NCBI RefSeq assembly: GCF_001513675.1
Contig: NZ_CP013859.1
Coordinates: forward strand, 1,241,081 to 1,305,080
Direction: 5' to 3'
Source of the DNA: Microbacterium sp. XT11
GTDB taxonomy: Bacteria; Actinomycetota; Actinomycetes; Actinomycetales; Microbacteriaceae
DNA length: 64,000 nt
Within the stretch, counting starts at the first letter, position 1; each line of letters opens with the position of its first letter. The notes beneath the pieces were generated by a model. The model ran no database searches. It was given only the letters and a program-made list of their open reading frames with translations, and was not told the origin of the DNA. Shown here in pieces: positions 41,306 through 49,657 of the stretch. The translations under genes and the position numbers were made by a program.

Positions 41306-42458
41306 CATGCCGCTCGTCCGTCCTATCAGCGTGCTCGCGGTCTACGGCACCCGCCCCGAGGCGATCAAGATGGCACCCCTGGTGCGGGCTCTGCGCGCCG
41401 ACCCTCGATTCACCGCCGACGTGGTCGTGACGGGACAGCACGGCGAGATGCTCGACGGGGTCAACCGGCTCTTCGGCATCGAGCCCGACGTCAACCTGCG
41501 CATCCATTCCCCCGGCCAGACCCTGACCGACATCACCACGCGCACGCTGGCGCGACTGGGCGAGGTGCTCGCCGAGCGACGACCGGATGCCGTGCTCGTG
41601 CAGGGCGACACGAGCACCACGTTCGTCGCCGCTCTGGCCGCCACCTATGCCGGCATCCCGGTGATCCATGCCGAAGCCGGCCTGCGCACGGGGGAGCTGC
41701 TGAACCCGTTCCCCGAGGAGGCGAACCGCCGCCTCACGACCCGGCTGTCGAGCCTGCATCTGACGCCGACGGCGACCGCGCGCGACAACCTGCTGCGCGA
41801 AGGCGTAGAGGCCCGCGACATCGTCGTCACCGGCAACTCGGTGATCGACGCGCTGCTGCAGACCCTCGACACGGCGCCGCGACTCGACCCGGCACTCGAG
41901 GCACGTCTGAGCGAGGGCAGGCCGTTCGTCCTCGTCACCGCGCACCGGCGCGAATCGTGGGGTGAGCCGCTGCGGCGGATCGGGCGCGCGATCGCCCGTC
42001 TCGCCGAGCTCTTCCCCGACCACTATCTGGTGTGCCCCCTGCACGCGAACCCGCTCGTCCGGGCCAGCATCGAGCCGGCGGTCGCCGGTCATGACAACGT
42101 CGTGCTGACGGCGCCGCAGCCGTACCCGCAGTTCTGCGCCCTGCTGTCGCGCTGCCGGCTCGTGCTCACCGACAGCGGCGGGGTGCAGGAGGAGGCGCCG
42201 GCTCTGGGCAAGCCCGTGCTGGTGATGCGTGACACCACGGAGCGCCCCGAGGCCGTCGCCGCGGGTACGGCGGTGCTCATCGGCACGCAGGAGAACGCGA
42301 TCGTCGACGCCGTCTCCCGGCTGCTCACCGCGGAAGGCGGAGGCGCCGAAACCCGCCCGATCAACCCATACGGAGACGGCCACGCGGCGGAGCGCACGGT
42401 GCAGGCGATCGCCCGTCATTTCGGTCTGGACGACCACGTCGACGAATTCGCCGCGTAA
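41295..42458 (+). CDS. wecB: UDP-N-acetylglucosamine 2-epimerase (non-hydrolysing)
   Basis: A 387-residue enzyme interconverting UDP-GlcNAc and UDP-ManNAc. Characteristic segments: VYGTRPEAIKMAPLVRAL, VVVTGQHGEMLD, VQGDTSTTFVAALAATYAGI, HAEAGLRTGE, VTAHRRESWGEP and TDSGGVQEEAPALGKPVLVM. ATG 41295 has GGAGG 6 nt upstream and overlaps the end of the GT2 gene, so it is the third gene of the cassette. Next to a processive GT2, it suggests a ManNAc-containing wall or capsular polymer. Confidence 0.95.
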   Translation: MATDMPLVRPISVLAVYGTRPEAIKMAPLVRALRADPRFTADVVVTGQHGEMLDGVNRLFGIEPDVNLRIHSPGQTLTDITTRTLARLGEVLAERRPDAVLVQGDTSTTFVAALAATYAGIPVIHAEAGLRTGELLNPFPEEANRRLTTRLSSLHLTPTATARDNLLREGVEARDIVVTGNSVIDALLQTLDTAPRLDPALEARLSEGRPFVLVTAHRRESWGEPLRRIGRAIARLAELFPDHYLVCPLHANPLVRASIEPAVAGHDNVVLTAPQPYPQFCALLSRCRLVLTDSGGVQEEAPALGKPVLVMRDTTERPEAVAAGTAVLIGTQENAIVDAVSRLLTAEGGGAETRPINPYGDGHAAERTVQAIARHFGLDDHVDEFAA

Positions 42459-42820
42459 CGGACGCCTGAGATCGGCCCCGGCTTTCCACCCGTCCTTCGA
42501 CCAGCAGCGGATTCTCCTGACGACCGGTATGCAATTTCATGAGCAGTGGGAGATGCGAACCGCGCATCCCCGGCACTCCACGATCCCCACACGTGGGAGT
42601 GAACCCCATGGAGACATTCGCTCCCCGGCATGTCTCCGGCGGACATCTCCCGTTCCGCCACCGGGGCAGCAGCTTGAATTCGCGGCCGCTGCCCCGGATC
42701 TCTTCCCGACGCGTTCCGGCCGCCCGAGCCCCGGCCGCCCGAGCTCCGGCCGCCCGAGCTCCGGGAGCCGCGCCTGTGCACGACGGCCGCGGCGTCGGCG
42801 GTGGTCGTTACGCTGGATCC
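42459..42820. other. Gap between epimerase and recQ with hairpins and 15-bp tandem repeats
   Basis: Holds a hairpin GATGCG-AACCG-CGCATC (42552-42568), a palindrome CCCAC-AC-GTGGG (42586-42597), then GTGGGAG ahead of an in-frame ATG (42608), and three 15-bp units CCGGCCGCCCGAGC(C/T) at 42716, 42731 and 42746. The frame from 42608 stays open into recQ, so part of this gap could encode a low-complexity N-terminal extension (AARAP repeats). Confidence 0.55.
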
Positions 42821-44881
42821 ATGCCCTCGACTCCGCACGACCCCTACGAGGGTCTGCCCTACGCCGACGAGCCGTGGGGCGACGACGGATGGGAGCCGTC
42901 CGAGCCGCCGGAGCCGATGGACTGGGAGCCGCAGGGCCCAGGGTTCGAGCCGCCACTCGACTGGGGGAGCGGCCCGTCGACGCCGGTCGTCGCATCGGCG
43001 CCGGCATCCGTTCCCGCCGTGGGCAGGGCGGCGCCGAGCAGGTTCGCGTCGGCGCTCGAGGCGCTCACGACGGTGTTCGGATACGACGCGTTCCGCGGCG
43101 ATCAGGCGGCCATCGTCGAGCAGGTGATCGCAGGGGGCGACGCGGTCGTGCTCATGCCGACCGGCGGTGGCAAGAGCATCACCTACCAGGTGCCGGCCCT
43201 CGTCCGCGAGGGGACGGGCCTCGTGATCAGCCCGCTCATCGCGCTCATGCACGATCAGGTCGACGCGCTCCGGGCGAACGGCGTTCGGGCGGCCTATCTG
43301 AACTCCACCCAGTCGATCGACGAGCGGCGCGAGGTGGAACGCGCGTATCTCTCGGGCGAACTCGATCTGCTGTACGTGGCGCCGGAACGGCTTTCGGCCG
43401 CGTCGACCACGGCGCTCCTGCAACGGGGAACGCTCAGCGTGATCGCGATCGACGAGGCGCATTGCGTGTCGCAATGGGGTCACGACTTCCGTCCCGACTA
43501 CCTCGCTCTCGGCGACCTCGGCGAGCGGTTCCCCGGAGTTCCGCGCATGGCCCTCACGGCGACCGCGACGAGGGCGACGCATCGGGAGATCACCGAACGG
43601 CTCCGCCTCGACGACGCCGCCCACTTCGTCGCGAGCTTCGACCGGCCCAACATCCAGTACCGCATCGTGCCGAAGGTCGACCCGCGACGTCAGCTGACGG
43701 CGTTCATCCGGTCCCAGCCGGAGGGCGCCGCCGGCATCGTCTACGCGCTCAGTCGCAAGTCGGTGGAGCAGACCGCCGACCACCTCGTCGCCCAGGGGAT
43801 CGATGCGCTGCCGTACCACGCGGGCCTTCCGGCCGAGGTGCGCGCGGCGAACCAGGCACGATTCCTCCGTGACGACGGGGTGGTGATGGTGGCGACGATC
43901 GCCTTCGGCATGGGGATCGACAAGCCCGACGTGCGTTTCGTCGCGCACATCGACCTGCCCAAGTCGGTCGAGGGGTACTACCAGGAGACGGGGCGCGCCG
44001 GTCGCGACGGCGAGGCGTCCGTGGCATGGATGGCGTACGGGCTGGGCGACGTGGTGCAGCAGCGACGGCTCATCGAACAGAGTCCGGGCGACCGCACGTT
44101 CAAGATGCGCATGGGTCAGCACCTCGACGCGATGCTCGCGCTCTGCGAGACGGTCGACTGCCGTCGCCAGAATCTGCTGGCGTACTTCGGACAGAGCCTC
44201 AGCGGTGACGGGGGTGCGGGATACGAGGGTGACCGCTGCGGAAACTGTGACACCTGCCTCGAACCCGTCGACACGTTCGACGGGCTGATCCCCGCGCAGA
44301 AGCTGCTCTCGACGATCGTCCGTCTCAAGCGGGAGCGCAACCAGGCGTTCGGGGCAGGACATCTCATCGACATCCTGCGAGGAGCGTCGACCGACCGCAT
44401 CCGTCAGCAGGGCCACTCCGCCCTGGCGACGTACGGCATCGGTGCCGATCTTTCGGAACAGGACTGGCGCAGCGTGATCCGGCAGCTCCTCGCGCGCGGC
44501 ATCCTCGTCGCACAGGGCGAGTACGGCACGCTGGCGCTCGGCGAGCCCGCGGCGGGCGTGCTCCGAGGTGAGACGGCCGTGCCGCTGCGTCGCGACACGA
44601 TCGGCCGAACGGCATCCTCCCCTCGTTCCCGCAAGGCGAGCGCCGCGGATGCGCTCGACGCGGGCGACAGGCCGCTCTTCGAGGCGCTCAGGGCGTGGCG
44701 TGCAGAGACGGCCCGAGAGCAGGGGGTTCCGGCCTACATCGTCTTCGGCGACGCCACACTGCGTGCTCTCGCCGAGCGTCGTCCGACCACGATGGGCGGA
44801 TTGGCGGGCATCACGGGCATCGGCGAGAAGAAGCGGGCGGCGTACGGCGATGCGGTCCTCGCCGTGATCGCCGCGCACTGA
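42821..44881 (+). CDS. recQ: ATP-dependent DNA helicase RecQ
   Basis: A 686-residue 3'-5' DNA helicase. An acidic N-terminus ([20 protein letters not shown]) precedes the core: motif 0 [15 protein letters not shown], Walker [29 protein letters not shown] (DEAH and aromatic-rich loop), [13 protein letters not shown]. The RecQ-Ct zinc site (residues about 445-490, DRCGNCDTC) and winged helix follow, then a C-terminal HRDC domain ([20 protein letters not shown]). ATG 42821 lies 6 nt after TACGCT (42809-42814); ATG 42608, with a ribosome-site-like GTGGGAG, is an alternative adding 71 low-complexity residues. Confidence 0.95.
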   Translation: MPSTPHDPYEGLPYADEPWGDDGWEPSEPPEPMDWEPQGPGFEPPLDWGSGPSTPVVASAPASVPAVGRAAPSRFASALEALTTVFGYDAFRGDQAAIVEQVIAGGDAVVLMPTGGGKSITYQVPALVREGTGLVISPLIALMHDQVDALRANGVRAAYLNSTQSIDERREVERAYLSGELDLLYVAPERLSAASTTALLQRGTLSVIAIDEAHCVSQWGHDFRPDYLALGDLGERFPGVPRMALTATATRATHREITERLRLDDAAHFVASFDRPNIQYRIVPKVDPRRQLTAFIRSQPEGAAGIVYALSRKSVEQTADHLVAQGIDALPYHAGLPAEVRAANQARFLRDDGVVMVATIAFGMGIDKPDVRFVAHIDLPKSVEGYYQETGRAGRDGEASVAWMAYGLGDVVQQRRLIEQSPGDRTFKMRMGQHLDAMLALCETVDCRRQNLLAYFGQSLSGDGGAGYEGDRCGNCDTCLEPVDTFDGLIPAQKLLSTIVRLKRERNQAFGAGHLIDILRGASTDRIRQQGHSALATYGIGADLSEQDWRSVIRQLLARGILVAQGEYGTLALGEPAAGVLRGETAVPLRRDTIGRTASSPRSRKASAADALDAGDRPLFEALRAWRAETAREQGVPAYIVFGDATLRALAERRPTTMGGLAGITGIGEKKRAAYGDAVLAVIAAH

Positions 44882-45022
44882 GGCGGCCGGTCAGCCCTCA
44901 GCCTCGATCCACCGATGGGGAGGCTTGCTGAGTTGGCGTCGTAACGCAGAAATGCCCCTCTGACCAGGAAGAATAGAGCTTGTCTAAGGTCCTATTTCCC
45001 GAGTCTGAGAGGCATCTCGTAG

Positions 45023-45580
45023 GTGCAATTCAAGCATGCTCCCGTTGCCGTGTCGGCTGTGTTCGATGATCCGAATCTCGTGTCGGTCGCGGGGCTGGTC
45101 CCGATGCTCCGTCTTGCCCGTTCTGCGGGGCTTGATGAGCTCGCGCAGTCGCGATTGAGCGTCCCGACGGACAAGGGTGCGAACGCCGGCGGCAAGGTGA
45201 TGGCGCTGGTCGCGGGGATGCTCGCTGGCGCGGACTCGATCGACGACATGAATCTGCTTCGTCATGGCGGGATGGGCCGGTTGTTCGATCGGACGTATGC
45301 ACCGACGACGCTGGGCTCGTTCCTGCGGGAGTTCCGGTTCGGGCACGTCCGCCAGCTCGATGCCGTCGCCTCACGGACGCTGGTGAACCTCGCATCGGCC
45401 GCGCCGCTGCTGCAGATCCGGGACGGTGAGCGGGTGATGGTCGACGTGGACGACACGATCATCGAGGTCCACGGGTGCCAGAAGCAGGGAGCGTCGTTCG
45501 GGTACTCCGGCGTCCGCGGCCTCAACGCCCTCGTCGCGACAGCGTCGACGACGACCTCAGCGCCGGTGATTACCGGTGTA
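45023..45580 (+). pseudogene. IS1380-family transposase, N-terminal fragment
   Basis: About 185 residues of a transposase normally near 460. It starts VQFKHAPVAVSAVFDDPNLV and has LRHGGMGRLFDRTYAPTTLG, then SFLREFRFGHVRQLDAVASR and the first catalytic Asp in VMVDVDDTIIEVHG. Similarity ends around APVITG near 45580, where the frame soon hits a stop at 45598. The middle catalytic Asp region is absent, so it cannot transpose on its own. Confidence 0.88.
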
Positions 45581-45721
45581 AGTGCATTATCCGGGTGAGA
45601 ACTATCCCGAGGCTTCCGAGCGACTGACGCGCTCTGGCGGCTCGCCAACATGCAGGGTTGTGACTTGCGGCGGTCTCGCGTCAGATGGCCGCAGGCGGTT
45701 CCGGTGGAGGTATTCTCAGGT

Positions 45722-46219
45722 CTATACGCGGAGAGCCTCGAGCACGTCGGTGACTGTGTCCGCCGGCGGGTGATCTGCACGGAGATCGAACTCTGCAACA
45801 GCCGTCCGACGTGCGTCGTAGGCCTCGATCTTCGCGATCGTTCCTTCACGCCAGATCCGGGTGAACACGACTGTGGGATTCATGACGGTTCCTTCGGGGG
45901 CGAGGAGCCCGAAGTTGTATAGAGTTTCTGCCCACCAGTAGTTCGCTGTCTGCTCCGGGGGCTCCCACTCCGCGGCCTGGTTGGCGGTGATCTTGCGACC
46001 TAGTGCCTTGGAAGCTGCGGACGCGATCACGTTCCGATCTGCTGAGGCCGGAGTGGTGAATACCTCACCGCCGATGAGGGTGAACTCGAGCGTGTCCGGG
46101 CCGAGCAGTATCTGCCGGATGAGACCATCGTGCGGGCGGAGGTTCTCCAAGGTGGAAGCTTCCCGGATGGCGTCGCGCCAGAGCGCGGCGTCAGTGGGGT
46201 CTCGGTCTGTCCTGGTCAT
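45722..46219 (-). CDS. Hypothetical cytosolic protein paired with a secreted toxin-like protein
   Basis: A 165-residue soluble protein (MTRTDRDPTDAALWRDAIRE, middle WEPPEQTANYWWAETLYNFG, end PPADTVTDVLEALRV). No signal peptide or catalytic motif is recognised. Its ATG overlaps the stop of the secreted gene upstream by 4 nt (46216-46219), so it is made with it. Size, location and coupling fit an immunity or accessory protein, but that is inference. GC is lower than in the flanks, as in its neighbour, which marks both as acquired. Confidence 0.75.
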   Translation of the reverse strand: MTRTDRDPTDAALWRDAIREASTLENLRPHDGLIRQILLGPDTLEFTLIGGEVFTTPASADRNVIASAASKALGRKITANQAAEWEPPEQTANYWWAETLYNFGLLAPEGTVMNPTVVFTRIWREGTIAKIEAYDARRTAVAEFDLRADHPPADTVTDVLEALRV

Positions 46220-46872
46220 TGGTTCAGCGCGTTCTTTACGAAATCGGGGCATTTGCCGTCGATGCCCTCGCAGTAGGCGGTCACCACTCCGTACTTGTCA
46301 CCCTGATATGAACGGAAATCCACGATGGTGCGCACCCAGACCGTACGAACGACCTTGCAGTTGTTCCCCCAGAAGTCGCACTTGACCTCGTTGGCGGCCA
46401 GTCGGTAGCGCCATGATGTGCCGCCGTCGGGGGTTCGTGTTGTAGCTTTCTGGGTGACTACGCGTGGTGTGCGGTATGTCAGGTTGTGCTTGTTGAGGAT
46501 CTTGTCGTACGGCTGGGACCGCAGCACAACTTGCCGACCACCGAAGTCATTCCACCGGAAGAGTACGTTGTTGGTCGCGGCTGCTCGCGCGGTGGGCGCG
46601 GGCTCAGCCTGAACTGTCGGCGCGCTTGAGGCTGTACCGGGGGTCACCTCGATCCCGAGCTGAGCGAGCTCTTCGTCTGAAACAATCGAGCCGACACCGT
46701 CTCCGACGTCACCGAGAACCGAGAATATGACGCCCTCATCAGTTTCGGCGGTCGGGTTAGCCGACGTATCGAACCCGGATGCGGTCGCAGGGGTAGCGGT
46801 CGCTAAGGTGAATGCTGTAGCGATCGCGAAGAAGGAGAGCACAGTCCTGCTGGTGGCCTTCGTCAGATGCAT
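46216..46872 (-). CDS. Secreted protein with small C-terminal domain, candidate toxin
   Basis: A 218-residue exported protein. The signal peptide is MHLTKATSRTVLSFFAIATA plus FTLATATPATAS (cleavage near residue 32). A Ser/Ala/Pro/Glu-rich linker runs to about residue 100. A compact C-terminal domain (about 105-218) begins LFRWNDFGGRQVVLRSQPYD and contains LNKHNLTYRTPRVV, ANEVKCDFWGNNCKVVRTVW and ends VTAYCEGIDGKCPDFVKNAL, with four Cys for two possible disulfides. Short variable C-terminal domains on secreted actinobacterial proteins often act as toxins; this one is not recognised. ATG 46872 has GGAAGG about 10 nt upstream. It overlaps the next gene. Confidence 0.78.
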   Translation of the reverse strand: MHLTKATSRTVLSFFAIATAFTLATATPATASGFDTSANPTAETDEGVIFSVLGDVGDGVGSIVSDEELAQLGIEVTPGTASSAPTVQAEPAPTARAAATNNVLFRWNDFGGRQVVLRSQPYDKILNKHNLTYRTPRVVTQKATTRTPDGGTSWRYRLAANEVKCDFWGNNCKVVRTVWVRTIVDFRSYQGDKYGVVTAYCEGIDGKCPDFVKNALNQ

Positions 46873-47140
46873 TGACAATGCTACCTTCCACGAGTTGAAG
46901 TCGATTCTGCCATCGGGCGACAGCAGAAGAACTCTCTGATTAGGGTATCCTAAGTAAGTGAGCCCGTCGAGGGAGCGGGCGGGGAAGCCTGACGTCGGCC
47001 TGAGCTTGAAGAGCAGCCCCATCGAGAGCGCAGTGGCTGGCCACGCCAGAGCATATGTACAGATGACCGTTCATGTGAACCGCCGCAGGTTCACTGCCGC
47101 TGTCGCGCGGGGAGGGAACTGTCAGTTCAGCGGTGGTGGC

Positions 47141-47636
47141 CTATCGACTGCTGTTTTCTCGCAGCGCCGGGTAGTCGCCGCGGGTGCTACCTGAGAGGCG
47201 GGCGTAGTTCTCGAAGGTGGCGACGCTGAAATCGAGTATGTCTGCGAGGACTTTGGCGGGGACGGCTCCGGCGAGCCGGAACCGGGCGGCGTTCTGTAGC
47301 GCGGAGATGCTGGTGCCGAGAGGGCGCAGGCGTAGTGAAAGGTATTGCGGGTCGAGAGGCTGCCCAGGGAGACGGCCAGGGAACAGCCATGCGTCATCGT
47401 CTGCGTCGGGTCGGAGGTCGAGTTGCTCCCGGGCGAGCAGGGTGATCGGCGCGGGCAACGTGAGCGGACGGTCTCCGATGCGGAGGTCGAGGCCGTCGTT
47501 CTCGTCGCGGAGCTGGCGGCGATGCAGCGCGAGCGTCTTGGTTGCGGGCAGTCCGTAGACCGCGATCAGCAGCGCCGCAAGGCGCGCATCGAGCGCGATA
47601 CCGCGATCCGTGGCGAGGGTGCGGATGGCCGAACGG
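47141..47636 (-). pseudogene. Tyrosine recombinase/integrase-like C-terminal remnant
   Basis: An open frame of about 165 residues without a credible start. The sequence (LATDRGIALDARLAALLIAV, LHRRQLRDENDGLDLRIGDR, DAWLFPGRLPGQPLDPQYLS, ALQNAARFRLAGAVPAKVLA, ending FENYARLSGSTRGDYPALR) resembles the C-terminal part of large actinobacterial XerC/D-like recombinases. Similarity fades at about 47636, exactly where the IS1380 C-terminal fragment starts, so it is truncated at that junction and is probably inactive. Confidence 0.6.
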
Positions 47637-48125
47637 GTTGAAGGACGACTGGTGCTCCGACGGATCCCAGACCTGAACCCCAAGCAGGTCGAGCAGCCGA
47701 CCTTGTTCGACAGCTACCGGCACCACGCGTTCTTCACCACCACCGACAAGCAGACAATGGGAACCGTCGCGGCGGACAAGACCCACCGCGGGCAGGCGAT
47801 CATCGAGCAAGTTCACGCCGACCTGAAGGCGGGCCCGCTCGCTCACCTGCCCTCGGGAGTGTTCACCGCGAACAGCGCATGGCTCGTCCTCGCCGTGATC
47901 GCATTCAACCTCACTCGCGCCGCTGGACTCATTGCCGACCGAGGCGGGCGGCTCGCCCGGGCAACGACCGCGACGATTCGCCGCACCCTCATCTCAGTGC
48001 CGGCACGACTGGCACGGGCGGCGCGCCGCATCATCCTGCACCTGCCGGACGCCTGGCCCTGGCAGACCGCGTTCGACCGACTCTTCACCGCGACGCACGC
48101 ACCACCACCGGCCGCGGCCAGCTGA
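47637..48125 (+). pseudogene. IS1380-family transposase, C-terminal fragment
   Basis: About 160 residues matching the C-terminal end of an IS1380 transposase: LVLRRIPDLNPKQVEQPTLF, then DSYRHHAFFTTTDKQTM, the catalytic Glu in HRGQAIIEQVHADLKAGPLA, and HLPSGVFTANSAWLVLAVIA, ending LPDAWPWQTAFDRLF. It continues the N-terminal fragment at 45023 after a loss of central sequence. The next gene (TetR) begins its 3' end 84 bp downstream. Confidence 0.85.
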
Positions 48126-48208
48126 CCACCGCCGCCACAGCGGCACGACCGAGAACGAAGTGGACAACCGGGATGAGACGCCCGGAACTCACCCCTGCCC
48201 GCAGCCGA

Positions 48209-49522
48209 TCACGCCGCGCCCATCACGCCGACGCCACCCGCCGAAGGCTCATCGGTGGATCGAGGCTCAGGCAGCACGTCGTCGAGGTGCGCGCGCAGGT
48301 GTGCGGCGACGTCCACGGCGCCGCGGTCGTAGAGCCATTGATACTGCAGACCGTCCCAGAGCGCGATGAGCCAGATCGCCTCGTGCTCGGGGTCGCGGTG
48401 CGACGGGAGGTCGCCGTCCTCCTGCGCGAGGCGGAACAGCTCGGCGAAATAATCGATGGCCCGGCTGAAACGCTCGGTGAAGTACGCGTGAGCGGGGTGG
48501 CTCTCGGGCACGGCCTCGCACGAGAGCACGGCGTAGACCTCGATGAGACCGGGCTCGTCGAGGGCGTTGACCCTGGCGCCCTCGTGGAGCCCGCGAAGCA
48601 CGTCGGCGGCTCGCGCCGCGTCGGCGCCGTCGACCCGCTCACTGATCGACCTGTCGCGCTCGGCCAACACCGCCCTGAGCAGGGCGTCCTTCGAGGGGTA
48701 GTGGTGCAGGAGGGTCGACTTCGAGACGCCGACGGCCTCGGCGATGTCACGCAGGCTGGTGTCGCCGTATCCGCTGCGGGAGAAGAGGTGCATGGCGTCT
48801 GCGACGATCTGCGCACGCCGGCGCCGCCCGACCGCGTAACCCGGGTCGACGTCGAGCGGTGAGATGATGAACGTCTCCGGCAAGGGCCCGGCGGGTTCGC
48901 GCGACTCCTGCGCGTCGTCGGGGTCGCGCCAGCCGACGGGCAGCGACCACAGGCTCTCCCGTTCCTCGAGCAGGTCGACGATGTCGACGCGGTGCGGCAG
49001 GTACTGGGTCAGCAGCTGCAGCCCGTCCCACGCCGCCATGTGCCGGGTCGCTTCGGCGTCGAGATCGCGGTCGGGCGCGATCACCCCGTGGTACGCGGCA
49101 TCCTGCAGCGCGTCGACCGTGAGGGCGTGCGTTCGGGCGTAGCGGTCGCGCATGCGTTCGTGCGCGGGGTGCCCGGGAGCGGATGCTTCGCCCGTGAGCG
49201 CGGCGAAGAGCTCGAGGTAGCCCGGGGTGCGGGCGTTTCGTGCCGCGAGCTCGGAGTAGATCAGCGCGCCCGGCTCGGATGCCGCCAGCAGATCGCTGAG
49301 CACCTCGCCGTTCTCGTCCTCGAACTGGGCGACGACCTCGGCGAGCAGGTCGTCCTTCGAGGCGAAGTGGCCGAGCAGACCGGGATGGCTCACGGATGCC
49401 GCCGCCGCGATGTCGCGTAGCGACGTCGCACGGTACCCCTGCGCGGTGAAGAGTTCGCGGGCGGCGGTGAGGATGCGCGCTCGCGTATCGGCGGCATGGG
49501 CGTGCCGGGTGGTCGTCGTCAT
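48209..49522 (-). CDS. Tandem fusion of two TetR-family repressors
   Basis: A 437-residue protein containing two complete TetR units. Unit 1: HTH ARELFTAQGYRATSLRDIAA, then AASVSHPGLLGHFASKDDLL (residues about 15-65), with a ligand domain to about 195. Unit 2: HTH ADAMHLFSRSGYGDTSLRDI, then AEAVGVSKSTLLHHYPSKDA (about 235-285), with its own ligand domain. Both HTHs look intact. It is divergent from the sugar MFS/GH3 operon and two similar 13-bp sites lie between. It probably senses a glycoside and behaves as a covalent dimer. ATG 49522 has GGAGGA 5-6 nt upstream. Confidence 0.93.
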   Translation of the reverse strand: MTTTTRHAHAADTRARILTAARELFTAQGYRATSLRDIAAAASVSHPGLLGHFASKDDLLAEVVAQFEDENGEVLSDLLAASEPGALIYSELAARNARTPGYLELFAALTGEASAPGHPAHERMRDRYARTHALTVDALQDAAYHGVIAPDRDLDAEATRHMAAWDGLQLLTQYLPHRVDIVDLLEERESLWSLPVGWRDPDDAQESREPAGPLPETFIISPLDVDPGYAVGRRRRAQIVADAMHLFSRSGYGDTSLRDIAEAVGVSKSTLLHHYPSKDALLRAVLAERDRSISERVDGADAARAADVLRGLHEGARVNALDEPGLIEVYAVLSCEAVPESHPAHAYFTERFSRAIDYFAELFRLAQEDGDLPSHRDPEHEAIWLIALWDGLQYQWLYDRGAVDVAAHLRAHLDDVLPEPRSTDEPSAGGVGVMGAA

Positions 49523-49533
49523 CGCATCCTCCT

Positions 49534-49589
49534 CGAGGATTCTATCCTCGCGCATTACCAATCGGTCGGGTTTCAGTTACCAAACGGTC
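49534..49589. promoter_or_regulatory. Operator region for the tandem TetR regulator
   Basis: Two near-identical 13-mers, TTACCAATCGGTC (49555-49567) and TTACCAAACGGTC (49577-49589), start 22 bp apart, i.e. two helical turns on one face. Each core is a quasi-palindrome ACCAANCGGT. A separate inverted repeat CGAGGAT-TCT-ATCCTCG lies at 49534-49550, next to the regulator start. Confidence 0.65.
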
Positions 49590-49657
49590 TGTTTTCGTGT
49601 ATCGTCGTGCCCACGCACCGTCGACGACGATGTGCGCGTCCACCCGAAAGGACCCTC

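Larger units (their letters stand above)
44940..48125 (+). mobile_element. IS1380-family element split by about 2 kb of foreign DNA
   Basis: The transposase N-terminus (from 45023) and C-terminus (to 48125) lie in the same orientation around 45580-47636, with roughly 100 central residues missing. The insert has lower GC (about 55-57 % in two sampled 60-base rows) and carries a secreted protein, a partner gene and a recombinase remnant, all on the minus strand. IS boundaries could not be fixed: no clear terminal inverted repeat or target duplication was found. A near palindrome (ATGCCCCTCTGA near 44953 and TCTGAGAGGCAT near 45004) marks the left leader. Confidence 0.75.

Noticed and set aside
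46958-47194. 78-codon + strand frame between the secreted gene and the recombinase remnant
   Set aside because: No ribosome site, no coherent hydrophobic or domain pattern; an inverted repeat (47075-47094) lies inside it.
44940-48125. Functional IS1380 or integrative element
   Set aside because: The transposase lacks its central catalytic region and the recombinase-like gene is truncated, so neither can act alone.
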